Below, in pieces: positions 9,289-18,101 of a DNA stretch of 64,000 nt; the first letter of the stretch is position 1; every line of letters begins with the position of its first letter. Source of the stretch: Streptococcus sp. LQJ-218 (GTDB taxonomy: Bacteria; Bacillota; Bacilli; Lactobacillales; Streptococcaceae); NCBI RefSeq assembly GCF_003428885.1, contig NZ_QQRU01000004.1, forward strand, positions 1-64,000, written 5' to 3'. Under the pieces are notes generated by a model. The model was given only the letters and a program-made list of their open reading frames with translations, was not told the origin of the DNA and did no database searches. A program made the translations under genes and the position numbers.

Positions 9289-9784
9289 GTCCCGATAAGA
9301 TGGTAGAAACTTCTATTTTTTCTTTCGAGTCGTAACTCGCAAAGAATGACGGCTCCAAAGTAGTCGCTCATCATTCTACGGTTGCCGCTATCATGCGGTC
9401 ACCCTATGCGCCTTACTAGCTTCAGAAATAAAAGGTATCGTTTTTATTTCTTTCGAGTCGCAACTCGCAAAGAATGACGGCTCCAAAGTAGTCGCTCATC
9501 ATTCTACGGTTGCCGCTATCATGCGGTCACCCTATGCGCCTTACTAGCTTCAGAAATAAAAGGTATCGCTTTTATTTCTTTCGAGTCGCAACTCGCAAAG
9601 AATGACGGCTCCAAAGTAGTCGCTCGTCATTCTACGGTTGCCGCTATCATGCGGTCACCCTATGCGCCTTACTAGCTTCAGAAATAAAAGGTATCGTTTT
9701 TATTTCTTTCGAGTCGCAACTCGTAGAGGGTAGGAATTTTTATCAGTACTTTGTAACTCTATAACACTATTTTTAAGGGGGGAC
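9289..9784 (+). promoter_or_regulatory. SMK box (SAM-III) riboswitch of metK, split by tandem repeats
   Basis: Conserved SMK-box pieces occur at both ends of the metK leader. At the 5' end is GTCCCGATAAGATGG (9289-9303); at the 3' end are CAGTACTTTGTAAC (9744-9757) and GGGGGGAC (9777-9784). P1 pairs 9289-9293 with 9780-9784 and hides the metK ribosome binding site. P2 pairs AAG with CTT. P3 pairs 9301-9309 with 9737-9745 with no mismatches, allowing G-U. SAM binding should stabilise P1 and block translation of SAM synthetase. The element is nearly 500 nt because repeats fill the P3 loop. Confidence 0.85.
9321..9723 (+). repeat. Three 128-bp tandem repeats plus a partial fourth inside the metK riboswitch
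   Basis: Units run 9321-9448, 9449-9576 and 9577-9704; the first 19 bases recur at 9705-9723. Copies differ at only a few positions. Each unit carries small inverted repeats, including CGAGT..ACTCG, AGAATGA..TCATTCT and CCGC..GCGG, and so would fold in RNA. No open reading frame of note is present. Confidence 0.95.
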
Positions 9785-9790
9785 ATGTTT

Positions 9791-10981
9791 ATGTCAGAAC
9801 GTAAATTATTCACGTCTGAATCTGTATCTGAGGGGCACCCAGATAAGATTGCAGACCAAATTTCAGATGCAATTTTGGATGCTATTTTAGCAGAAGATCC
9901 AGAGGCGCACGTTGCTGCTGAGACAGCTGTATATACTGGTTCTGTTCACGTTTTTGGTGAAATTTCTACAAATGCCTATGTGGATATTAACCGTGTGGTT
10001 CGTGATACCATTGCAGAGATTGGTTATACCAATACTGAATATGGCTTTTCTGCTGAAACTGTAGGAGTCCATCCATCTTTAGTGGAACAATCTCCTGACA
10101 TTGCCCAAGGTGTTAACGAAGCCTTGGAGGTACGTGGAAATGCAGATCAAGATCCGCTTGACTTGATTGGTGCTGGAGACCAAGGACTCATGTTTGGATT
10201 TGCAGTGGATGAAACAGAAGAGCTCATGCCTTTGCCAATTTCACTCAGTCATAAATTGGTTCGTCGTTTGGCAGAACTTCGTAAGTCAGGGGAAATTAGC
10301 TATCTTCGCCCAGATGCTAAATCTCAAGTTACAGTTGAGTACGATGAAACTGACCGCCCAATACGTGTGGATACAGTCGTGATTTCAACCCAGCACGATC
10401 CAGAAGTCAGCAACGAACAAATTCATAATGATGTCATTAACAAGGTTATTAAAGAGGTCATTCCAGCCTCTTACTTGGATGAGCAAACAAAATGCTTCAT
10501 CAATCCTACTGGTCGTTTTGTAATCGGTGGGCCTCAAGGGGACTCAGGCTTGACTGGTCGTAAGATTATCGTAGATACTTATGGTGGCTACTCTCGTCAC
10601 GGTGGTGGTGCCTTTTCTGGTAAAGATGCGACTAAGGTAGACCGTTCTGCGTCATATGCGGCTCGCTATATTGCTAAGAATATCGTTGCAGCGGGTCTAG
10701 CTAAGAAAGCAGAAGTGCAATTGGCTTACGCAATCGGTGTAGCTCAGCCCGTTTCTGTTCGTATCGATACCTTCGGTACTGGAACGGTAGCTGAAAGCAA
10801 GCTTGAAAAAGCAACTCGTCAAATCTTTGACCTTCGTCCTGCAGGAATTATCCAAATGCTGGATCTCAAGCGCCCAATCTACCGTCAAACAGCAGCTTAT
10901 GGACATATGGGACGTACAGATATTGATCTTCCATGGGAACGTCTGGACAAGGTAGATGCTTTGAAAGAAGCAGTCAAATAA
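9791..10981 (+). CDS. metK: S-adenosylmethionine synthetase
   Basis: MetK makes SAM from methionine and ATP in the cytosol. The 396-residue protein shows EGHPDK at the N-terminus, the ATP-binding [10 protein letters not shown], and the P-loop-like [10 protein letters not shown] chose ATG 9791 ([11 protein letters not shown]) rather than 9785 because the GGGGGG ribosome binding site at 9777-9782 is then eight bases away, and this is the usual N-terminus. Control is by the SMK riboswitch directly upstream, a feedback loop on its own product. A terminator follows. Confidence 0.96.
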   Translation: MSERKLFTSESVSEGHPDKIADQISDAILDAILAEDPEAHVAAETAVYTGSVHVFGEISTNAYVDINRVVRDTIAEIGYTNTEYGFSAETVGVHPSLVEQSPDIAQGVNEALEVRGNADQDPLDLIGAGDQGLMFGFAVDETEELMPLPISLSHKLVRRLAELRKSGEISYLRPDAKSQVTVEYDETDRPIRVDTVVISTQHDPEVSNEQIHNDVINKVIKEVIPASYLDEQTKCFINPTGRFVIGGPQGDSGLTGRKIIVDTYGGYSRHGGGAFSGKDATKVDRSASYAARYIAKNIVAAGLAKKAEVQLAYAIGVAQPVSVRIDTFGTGTVAESKLEKATRQIFDLRPAGIIQMLDLKRPIYRQTAAYGHMGRTDIDLPWERLDKVDALKEAVK

Positions 10982-10987
10982 AATTTT

Positions 10988-11010
10988 AAGAGGGGACCTC
11001 CTCTCTTTTT
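10988..11010 (+). terminator. Intrinsic terminator after metK
   Basis: AGAGG/CCTCT stem followed by TTTTT. Confidence 0.65.
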
Positions 11011-11019
11011 ACATACACA

Positions 11020-11877
11020 AGACTTCCTATAAAATAAAAATTTGATACAATAAAACTATGAATTATGAAGCGAGTAAACAATTAACTGATACACGATTTA
11101 AGCGCCTTGTTGGTGTTTAGCGTACTACTTTTGAAGAGATGTTAGCTGTGTTACAAACAGCTTACCAACTTAAACACGCAAAAGGTGGACGCACCCCTAA
11201 GTTAAGCTTAGGGGACCTCCTCATTGCTACTCTTCAATACATGCGAGAGTATCGTACTTATGAACAAATTGCGGCTGATTTTGGCATTCACGAAAGCAAC
11301 TTAATCCGTCGGAGTCAATGGGTAGAAGTAACTCTTATCCAGAGTGGTTTCACTATTTCAAAAACTCATCTTAGTGCAGAAAATCCAATGCTTATGGATG
11401 CCACAGAGGTAAAAATCGCTCGTCTTAAAAAAGTAACTAGAAAATTATTATGATAAAAAGACAAGACATGTTATGAAGCTTCTAGCGATGGTCATAAGCC
11501 AAGGGAGAATTGTTTAGTTGGATATTACGGTGAAGGGTTGCCACGATGTAAAGTTGTTTAAAATGAGTCGTAGAAATATCAGACCAGCTGGTAACATCTT
11601 ATCTGACAGTGGTTATCAAGGGACCATAAAGATGTATTCACAAGTGCAAACTCTATGGAAATTAAGCAAACTAAAGCTATTCATTTTTGAAGACACATCC
11701 TATAACTATGCGCTGTTAAAAGAAAGAATCAAGGATGAGAATATATTTGCTCAAGTAAAAATATTTAAAATATTTTTAATAGCCGTTTGAAATCAAGTCA
11801 AACAGTTTGGATTACGAATGAATTTGATTGCTGGCATTATTAACTGTGAACGAGAACTTTAGTTTCGCAGGAAGTCT
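11020..11877 (+). mobile_element. IS1381-like insertion sequence (IS5 family), inactive
   Basis: Outer inverted repeats AGACTTCCT (11020-11028) and AGGAAGTCT (11869-11877) bound an 858-bp element, the size of IS1381. The transposase inside is broken. It lies exactly where metK-side and pgdA-side gene blocks meet. Confidence 0.8.
11058..11862 (+). pseudogene. Degenerate IS1381-type transposase
   Basis: The frame opens MNYEASKQLTDTRFKRLVGV and then meets TAG at 11118. It resumes as RTTFEEMLAVLQTAYQLKHA up to LSAENPMLMDATEVKI, is broken again near 11447, and continues with HDVKLFKMSRRNI and MNLIAGIIN to the end. These blocks match IS1381 transposases of the IS5 family. At least three disruptions remove function. 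Fragments include the DATEV region that holds a catalytic aspartate. Confidence 0.85.
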
Positions 11878-11896
11878 ACTATTTCCTATAAAATCA

Positions 11897-11932
11897 TTGA
11901 AATTATAGCTTGAATTTGATATGATATTTATA
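11897..11932 (+). promoter_or_regulatory. pgdA promoter, apparently leaderless
   Basis: TTGAAA (11897-11902), 17 bases, then TATGAT (11920-11925) preceded by an extended -10 TG. The ATG at 11932 lies seven bases after the -10 box, about where transcription should start, and no ribosome binding site precedes it. Confidence 0.55.
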
Positions 11933-13323
11933 TGGATAAAAGTAGATCAAAACGTGTCAATCACGATAAAAAGAGAATCGGGTTAATAACCCTAGTAGCT
12001 ATCTTTTCAGTAAGTATTTGTGTCCTTGGTTCAATAATTGGATACAAAGTATATACAAAGCATAGTTTCGAACAAAAAATTGAATCTTTAAAAAATGATA
12101 AAGATAATCAATTGAGTGAGGGAAATCAGAAAGATCATTTTCGTAAGGGGCAAGCCGAAGTGATTGCCTATTATCCTCTCCAAGGAGAACAAGTGATTTC
12201 ATCTGTAAAAGAAATCATGACACAGGATATAAAAGACAATCTAGAGGATAAGGAAAATCTAGTTTTTTATTATACGGAGAAACAAGATTCGACTTTAAAA
12301 GGAATTGTCAACCGAAATGTGATCAAACAAGTCTATGATTTAACTTCCTCAAAAGTTGAAGAGACTGAAAAAACGAGTCTAGCAAAAGTCCATTTGACAG
12401 AAGAGGGTAAACCTTTTACACTTGATCAATTATTTTCAGATGCTAGTAAAGCCAAAGAGCAGTTGTTAAAAGAAATCACCACTTTCTTACAGGATAAGAA
12501 AGTAGAGCAAGAAAAGATTGATCAGCTAGTTAAAAGCTTTTCTGATCAAGACTTATCTGCTTGGAATTTTGATTATAAAGATAGTCAAATTATTCTTTAT
12601 CCAAGTCAGGCTGTGGAAAATCTAGAAGAGATTGACTTGCCAGTCACTAACTTCTTTGAGGTTATTCAATCCTCATATCTGCTTGATAAGGATTCAGAAC
12701 TTTACAAAGCTTATTATGAAAAGAAAAATCGAAAAGTGGTAGCCTTGACTTTTGATGATGGCCCAAATCCAGCGACGACAAAACAAGCATTAGATACTCT
12801 TTCTAAGTACGGTATTAAGGCAACTTTCTTTGTACTAGGTCAGAATATTTCTGGAAATGAGGAGATTTTGAAACGCATGAAATCAGATGGCCATGTCATT
12901 GGAAACCATAGTTGGAGTCATCCAGTGCTTTCAAAACTTTCGCTTGATGAAGCTAAAAAACAGATTACTGATACTGAGTATGCAATAACTAAAGTATTGG
13001 GAACTAGTTCAAAACTGATGCGTCCGCCTTATGGGGCCATTACAGACGACATTCGCAATAGCCTCGATTTGAGTTTTATTCTGTGGGATGTGGATAGTCT
13101 GGACTGGAAGAGTAAAAATGAAGCAGCGATTTTGACAGAAATTCAGCGTGAAGTCAAGAATGGTTCTATCATTCTCATGCATGATATCCATGCTGAGACG
13201 GTAAATGCTTTACCGAAGGTTATTGACTACTTGAAAGGGCAAGGTTATGACTTTGTAACAATTCCAGAATTGTTAAATACTCGTCTTAACCCTCATCAGC
13301 TCTATTACGATCGTGACCAATAA
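11932..13323 (+). CDS. pgdA: Peptidoglycan N-acetylglucosamine deacetylase
   Basis: PgdA removes acetyl groups from GlcNAc in the cell wall, which gives lysozyme resistance. The 463-residue protein has an N-terminal membrane anchor (about 16-38), a middle domain, and a C-terminal NodB-type polysaccharide deacetylase domain. Key residues fall at the numbering known for pneumococcal PgdA: TFDDGP with D275 and D276, metal ligands H326 and H330 in HSWSH, and the RPPYG motif. This agreement supports the start at 11932 even though no Shine-Dalgarno sequence is visible. An IS1381-like end lies 55 bases upstream. Confidence 0.95.
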   Translation: MDKSRSKRVNHDKKRIGLITLVAIFSVSICVLGSIIGYKVYTKHSFEQKIESLKNDKDNQLSEGNQKDHFRKGQAEVIAYYPLQGEQVISSVKEIMTQDIKDNLEDKENLVFYYTEKQDSTLKGIVNRNVIKQVYDLTSSKVEETEKTSLAKVHLTEEGKPFTLDQLFSDASKAKEQLLKEITTFLQDKKVEQEKIDQLVKSFSDQDLSAWNFDYKDSQIILYPSQAVENLEEIDLPVTNFFEVIQSSYLLDKDSELYKAYYEKKNRKVVALTFDDGPNPATTKQALDTLSKYGIKATFFVLGQNISGNEEILKRMKSDGHVIGNHSWSHPVLSKLSLDEAKKQITDTEYAITKVLGTSSKLMRPPYGAITDDIRNSLDLSFILWDVDSLDWKSKNEAAILTEIQREVKNGSIILMHDIHAETVNALPKVIDYLKGQGYDFVTIPELLNTRLNPHQLYYDRDQ

Positions 13324-13401
13324 TACAGAAAATCTAAAGAGATCAGTTTTCCTTGAAAATTTGGCTCTTTGGATTTTCTTCTAATTTGGAAAGGAAAAGT
13401 T

Positions 13402-14244
13402 ATGAAATCTTATACTTTGAATAATGGCGTTACGATTCCAGTTCTGGGATTTGGAACCTGGAAAGCAGAAAATGGAGAGATTGCCTACCAAGCAGTTTTA
13501 GAGGCTTTAAAGGCAGGCTATCACCATATCGATACGGCGGCCATCTATAAAAACGAAGAAAGCGTTGGTCGGGCTATTCAAGATAGTGGAATTCCGCGAG
13601 AGGAAATTTTTGTAACCAGTAAATTGTGGAATACAAATCACAACTATGAGCAAGCTCGTCAGGCTTTTGAAGAGTCTTTAGAGAAGATGGGGTTGGACTA
13701 TTTGGATCTGTATTTGATTCATTGGCCAAATCCAAAACCACTAAGAGAAAATGACCAATGGAAAATCCGAAATTCGGAAGTATGGAGAGCAATGGAGGAT
13801 CTTTACGAAGAAGGTAAGATCCGTGCTATCGGAGTTAGTAATTTCCTTCCCCATCATTTGGATGCCTTGCTTGAAACAGCAGCTATCATTCCAGCAGTTA
13901 ATCAAGTTCGTTTGGCACCAGGTGTGTTTCAAGAAGAAGTCGTAGATTACTGTCGAGAAAAAGGTATTTTATTGGAAGCTTGGGGGCCTTTTGGTCAGGG
14001 AGAATTATTTGATAGCAAGGAAGTGCAAGAAATAGCTGAAAATCACGGAAAATCTGTTGCTCAGATAGCCTTGGCATGGAGCTTAGCAGAAGGATTTTTA
14101 CCCCTTCCGAAATCTGTTACAGTATCTCGTATTCAGGCTAATCTTGATTGTTTTGAAATTGAACTGAGTCATGAGGAACGTGAAACCTTAAAAAGGATTA
14201 CTGTTCAGTCGGGTGCTCCACGAGTTGATGATATGGATTTCTAG
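13402..14244 (+). CDS. Aldo/keto reductase
   Basis: The 280-residue protein is an NADPH-dependent aldo/keto reductase of the 2,5-diketo-gluconate reductase type. The catalytic tetrad is visible: D and Y in HIDTAAIYKNEESVG, K in TSKLWN, and H in LYLIHWPNP. The NADP-binding C-terminal part has LPLPKSVTVSRIQAN. I chose ATG 13402 (MKSYTLNNGVTIPVLGFG) because GGAAAGG precedes it. It follows pgdA by 78 bases. The natural substrate is unknown; such enzymes often detoxify methylglyoxal and other aldehydes. Confidence 0.9.
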   Translation: MKSYTLNNGVTIPVLGFGTWKAENGEIAYQAVLEALKAGYHHIDTAAIYKNEESVGRAIQDSGIPREEIFVTSKLWNTNHNYEQARQAFEESLEKMGLDYLDLYLIHWPNPKPLRENDQWKIRNSEVWRAMEDLYEEGKIRAIGVSNFLPHHLDALLETAAIIPAVNQVRLAPGVFQEEVVDYCREKGILLEAWGPFGQGELFDSKEVQEIAENHGKSVAQIALAWSLAEGFLPLPKSVTVSRIQANLDCFEIELSHEERETLKRITVQSGAPRVDDMDF

Positions 14245-14260
14245 AAAATCATAAAAAGAA

Positions 14261-14289
14261 TTGTACATTGTTCTAATTTTTGATATAAT
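14261..14289 (+). promoter_or_regulatory. Promoter of the glyQS T-box leader
   Basis: TTGTAC, 17 bases, TATAAT: a good housekeeping promoter right after the aldo/keto reductase gene. Confidence 0.75.
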
Positions 14290-14295
14290 AGTCAG

Positions 14296-14482
14296 CAGGA
14301 AAGAAAGTCTTATGGCGTTCTTCAAGCGAGCTTGGGATAGTGGGAGCCAAGTAGGGCAAAATAAAGAACTGGCACTTTCTGTAGTATTTTCAAAAATAAT
14401 GAAGTAATAAATTAGGGTGGAACCGCGTTTCTGACGCCCCTAGGTTAAATCAACCTAGGATTGTCGGACGCGGTTCTTTTTG
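14296..14482 (+). promoter_or_regulatory. T-box riboswitch (glycine) of glyQS
   Basis: The leader contains the T-box sequence AGGGTGGAACCGCG (14414-14427). Its GAACCGCG half pairs with CGCGGTTC at 14469-14476 to form a terminator ending in TTTTTG. A GGC codon at 14355-14357 in the 5' stem region is the likely glycine specifier. Uncharged tRNA-Gly would stabilise the antiterminator and switch on glycyl-tRNA synthetase. Confidence 0.92.
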
Positions 14483-14522
14483 TATCCAAAGTCACAAGAA
14501 TTTATAGAAAAAGGAGAAAAAC

Positions 14523-15440
14523 ATGTCTAAAAAATTGACTTTCCAGGAAATCATCCTTACTTTGCAACAATTTTGGAATGACCAAGGTTGTATGCTTATG
14601 CAAGCTTATGATAATGAAAAAGGTGCGGGAACCATGAGTCCTTACACTTTTCTTCGTGCTATCGGACCTGAGCCGTGGAATGCAGCTTATGTAGAGCCAT
14701 CACGTCGTCCTGCGGACGGTCGTTATGGGGAAAACACTAACCGTCTCTACCAACACCACCAATTCCAAGTGGTCATGAAACCTTCTCCATCAAATATCCA
14801 GGAACTTTACCTTGAATCTTTGGAAAAATTGGGAATCAATCCATTGGAACACGATATTCGTTTTGTTGAGGATAACTGGGAAAATCCGTCTACTGGTTCA
14901 GCTGGTCTCGGTTGGGAAGTTTGGCTTGACGGGATGGAAATCACTCAGTTTACTTATTTCCAACAAGTTGGTGGATTGGCAACTGGCCCTGTGACTGCAG
15001 AAGTTACCTATGGTTTGGAGCGCTTGGCTTCTTATATCCAAGAGGTTGACTCTGTCTATGATATCGAGTGGGCTGATGGTGTAAAATACGGAGAAATCTT
15101 TATCCAGCCTGAGTACGAGCACTCAAAATATTCATTTGAAATTTCGGACCAAGAAATGTTGCTTGAAAACTTTGATAAGTTTGAAAAAGAAGCTGGTCGT
15201 GCCTTGGAAGAAGGCTTGGTTCACCCTGCCTATGACTATGTTCTCAAATGTTCACACACCTTTAACTTGCTTGACGCGCGTGGCGCAGTATCTGTAACAG
15301 AGCGTGCAGGCTATATCGCTCGTATCCGTAACTTGGCCCGTGTTGTAGCCAAAACTTTTGTCGCAGAACGCAAACGCCTAGGCTACCCACTTTTGGATGA
15401 AGCAACACGAGCTAAACTCTTAGCAGAAGACGCAGAATAA
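14523..15440 (+). CDS. glyQ: Glycyl-tRNA synthetase alpha subunit
   Basis: The 305-residue alpha chain of the bacterial alpha2beta2 enzyme binds glycine and ATP and charges tRNA-Gly. It starts [18 protein letters not shown] and contains the conserved [17 protein letters not shown] and [16 protein letters not shown] blocks. AAAGGAG precedes ATG 14523. It is controlled by the T-box upstream and followed by glyS after a structured 211-base gap. Confidence 0.97.
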   Translation: MSKKLTFQEIILTLQQFWNDQGCMLMQAYDNEKGAGTMSPYTFLRAIGPEPWNAAYVEPSRRPADGRYGENTNRLYQHHQFQVVMKPSPSNIQELYLESLEKLGINPLEHDIRFVEDNWENPSTGSAGLGWEVWLDGMEITQFTYFQQVGGLATGPVTAEVTYGLERLASYIQEVDSVYDIEWADGVKYGEIFIQPEYEHSKYSFEISDQEMLLENFDKFEKEAGRALEEGLVHPAYDYVLKCSHTFNLLDARGAVSVTERAGYIARIRNLARVVAKTFVAERKRLGYPLLDEATRAKLLAEDAE

Positions 15441-15507
15441 AGAGAGTGACAAATTACGAAAATGGGCGAACAGAGTGAGCCTTGAGCCAGTTGCCGTAGT
15501 GATGAAG

Positions 15508-15565
15508 GTATCCTTAGTGAAGCTAAGGATACTAGGCAAAATTGGAGACTTTCGGCTCCAATTTT
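15508..15565 (+). other. Two strong hairpins between glyQ and glyS
   Basis: Perfect 10-bp stems occur at 15508-15517/15523-15532 and 15538-15547/15556-15565. Neither has a clear T run, so they look like mRNA processing or stability structures, or a small repeat, rather than a terminator. Confidence 0.6.
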
Positions 15566-15651
15566 AGCAATGAAACAACGAAGTTGGTTGCTTGCGTGCC
15601 GATCACATAAGGCAAACTGGAAAATAAAAAGATACTTTTCGGAGAAAAAAC

Positions 15652-17688
15652 ATGACAAAAAACTTATTAGTAGAACTCGGTCTTGAAGAATTACCAGCCT
15701 ATGTTGTCACACCAAGTGAAAAACAACTAGGCGAAAAAATGGCAACCTTCCTCAAGGAGAACCGTCTGTCTTTTGAAGCTATTCAGACCTTCTCAACCCC
15801 ACGTCGTTTGGCTGTTCGTGTGATTGGTCTTGCAGACAAACAGGCTGATTTGACAGAAGATTTCAAGGGTCCAGCAAAGAAAATTGCCTTGGATAGTGAT
15901 GGGAACTTCACCAAAGCAGCTCAAGGATTTGTCCGTGGGAAAGGATTGACAGTTGAAGATATTGAATTCTGTGAAATCAAGGGTGAAGAATATGTCTATG
16001 TCACTAAGGAAGAAGTTGGTCAAGCAGTTGAAGCAATTGTTCCAGGTGTTGTGGATGTCTTGAAGTCACTGACTTTCCCTGTCAGCATGCACTGGGCTGG
16101 AAATAGCTTTGAATACATTCGCCCTGTTCACACTTTAACTGTTCTTTTAGATGAAGAAGAGTTTGATTTGGATTTCCTTGATATTAAGGGAGGGCGTGTG
16201 AGTCGTGGTCATCGTTTCTTAGGACAAGAAACCAAGATTCAGTCAGCCTTGAGTTATGAAGAAGACCTTCGTAAGCAGTTTGTAATCGCAGATCCACGTG
16301 AACGTGAGCAAATGATTGTTGACCAAATCAAGGAAATTGAGGCAAAACATGGTGTAAGTATCGAAATTGACGCTGATTTGCTGAATGAAGTCTTGAACTT
16401 AGTTGAATACCCAACTGCCTTTATGGGAAGTTTTGATGCCAAATACCTTGAAGTTCCAGAAGAAGTTTTGGTGACTTCAATGAAGGAACACCAACGTTAC
16501 TTTGTTGTCCGTGATCAAGATGGAAAACTCTTGCCAAACTTCATTTCTGTTCGTAACGGAAATGCAGAGTATTTGGAAAATGTCATCAAAGGAAATGAAA
16601 AAGTCTTGGTAGCCCGCTTGGAAGACGGAGAATTCTTCTGGCGTGAAGACCAAAAATTGGTTATTTCTGAACTTGTTGAAAAATTAAACCATGTCACCTT
16701 CCATGAGAAAATTGGTTCTCTTCGTGAACACATGATTCGTACGGGTCAGATTGCTATTCTCTTGGCAGAAAAAGCTGGCTTGTCAGTCGATGAAACAGTT
16801 GACCTTGCTCGTGCAGCAGCCATTTATAAGTTTGACTTGTTGACAGGTATGGTTGGTGAATTTGACGAGCTCCAAGGAATTATGGGAGAGAAATATGCCC
16901 TTCTTGCTGGTGAAAGTCCAGCAGTCGCGGCTGCTATTCGTGAACACTATATGCCTACATCAGCTGAAGGAGAACTTCCAGAGAGCAAGGTCGGTGCAGT
17001 GCTTGCCATTGCAGATAAATTGGATACGATTTTGAGTTTCTTCTCAGTAGGTTTGATTCCATCAGGTTCTAATGACCCTTATGCCCTTCGTCGTGCTACA
17101 CAAGGTGTGGTTCGTATCTTGGACGCCTTTGGTTGGCACATTGCTATGGACGAGCTGATTGATAGCCTTTATGCATTGAATTTTGACAGCTTGACTTATG
17201 AAAATAAAGCTGAAGTTATGGACTTCATCAAGGCTCGTGTGGATAAGATGATGGGTTCTACTCCAAAAGACATAAAAGAAGCTGTTCTTGCAGGATCAAA
17301 CTTTGTTGTGGCAGATATGCTAGAAGCAGCCAGTGCTCTCGTAGAAGCAAGCAAGAAAGAAGATTTCAAACCATCTGTTGAATCACTTTCTCGTGCCTTT
17401 AACTTAGCTGAGAAGGCAGAGGGAGTTGTAGCAGTTGATTCAGCACTCTTTGAGAATGAAGAAGAGAAAGCCTTGGCAGAAGCAGTAGAATCACTCGTTT
17501 TGTCAGGGAGTGCCAGTCAGCAATTGAAACAGCTCTTTGCGCTTAGTCCAGTTATTGATGCTTTCTTTGAAAATACCATGGTAATGGCCGAAGATCAGGC
17601 TGTCCGTCAAAATCGTTTGGCTATCTTATCGCAATTAACCAAGAAAGCAGCTAAACTTGCACGTTTTAACCAAATTAACACTAAATAA
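15652..17688 (+). CDS. glyS: Glycyl-tRNA synthetase beta subunit
   Basis: The 678-residue beta chain binds tRNA-Gly and completes the alpha2beta2 synthetase. It opens [16 protein letters not shown], the typical GlyS N-terminus, and carries the HD-like stretch [20 protein letters not shown] and the [12 protein letters not shown]-type block ([15 protein letters not shown]). The C-terminal anticodon-binding region ends at [14 protein letters not shown]. It depends on the glyQ T-box for expression. Confidence 0.97.
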   Translation: MTKNLLVELGLEELPAYVVTPSEKQLGEKMATFLKENRLSFEAIQTFSTPRRLAVRVIGLADKQADLTEDFKGPAKKIALDSDGNFTKAAQGFVRGKGLTVEDIEFCEIKGEEYVYVTKEEVGQAVEAIVPGVVDVLKSLTFPVSMHWAGNSFEYIRPVHTLTVLLDEEEFDLDFLDIKGGRVSRGHRFLGQETKIQSALSYEEDLRKQFVIADPREREQMIVDQIKEIEAKHGVSIEIDADLLNEVLNLVEYPTAFMGSFDAKYLEVPEEVLVTSMKEHQRYFVVRDQDGKLLPNFISVRNGNAEYLENVIKGNEKVLVARLEDGEFFWREDQKLVISELVEKLNHVTFHEKIGSLREHMIRTGQIAILLAEKAGLSVDETVDLARAAAIYKFDLLTGMVGEFDELQGIMGEKYALLAGESPAVAAAIREHYMPTSAEGELPESKVGAVLAIADKLDTILSFFSVGLIPSGSNDPYALRRATQGVVRILDAFGWHIAMDELIDSLYALNFDSLTYENKAEVMDFIKARVDKMMGSTPKDIKEAVLAGSNFVVADMLEAASALVEASKKEDFKPSVESLSRAFNLAEKAEGVVAVDSALFENEEEKALAEAVESLVLSGSASQQLKQLFALSPVIDAFFENTMVMAEDQAVRQNRLAILSQLTKKAAKLARFNQINTK

Positions 17689-17729
17689 AATTTAATAAAC
17701 GGACTTTATCTTATCACAAAGGAGAAGAA

Positions 17730-17987
17730 ATGGATCCGAAGAAAATTGCTCGTATCAACGAGCTCGCTAAAAAGAAAAAAACAGAAGGCTTGACCCCAGA
17801 AGAAAAAGTGGAACAAGCTAAACTACGTGAGGAGTACATCGAAGGTTATCGTCGCTCTGTTCGTCACCACATCGAAGGGATCAAAATTGTAGACGAAGAA
17901 GGAAACGATGTTACACCAGATAAGCTACGCCAAGTCCAACGTGAAAAAGGATTACATGGACGTAGTCTCGATGATCCCAATTCATAA
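17730..17987 (+). CDS. DUF896 family small protein
   Basis: The 85-residue cytosolic protein matches the DUF896/YnzC family: [17 protein letters not shown], then [20 protein letters not shown], then IDPN-like RSLDDPN at the end. The first half forms two short helices in known YnzC structures. Family members are small and poorly understood; B. subtilis YnzC lies in the SOS operon. AAAGGAG supports the start. It is the last gene of the glyQS transcription unit before a terminator. Confidence 0.9.
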   Translation: MDPKKIARINELAKKKKTEGLTPEEKVEQAKLREEYIEGYRRSVRHHIEGIKIVDEEGNDVTPDKLRQVQREKGLHGRSLDDPNS

Positions 17988-18030
17988 TAAGTATTCTTTC
18001 TTTTAACAAAGATAGATGAAAGAATAACCA

Positions 18031-18064
18031 AAAGACTAGCAATTTGTGTTTGCTAGTCTTTTTT
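18031..18064 (+). terminator. Terminator of the glyQS-DUF896 unit
   Basis: AAAGACTAGCAA/TTGCTAGTCTTT stem with T run. Confidence 0.85.
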
Positions 18065-18070
18065 ATCACG

Positions 18071-18094
18071 AAAAAAGGAACCAAGATGGTTCCT
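18071..18094 (-). terminator. Terminator of the apbE-flavin reductase operon
   Basis: AGGAACC/GGTTCCT stem followed by six T residues on the minus strand, eight bases past the stop of the 414-residue reductase. Confidence 0.85.
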
Positions 18095-18101
18095 AAAATG
18101 A

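Noticed and set aside
9289-9784. Tandem repeats first considered as a separate non-coding RNA gene
   Set aside because: The paired SMK-box halves on both sides explain the region better as one riboswitch with an insert; no separate terminator is seen.
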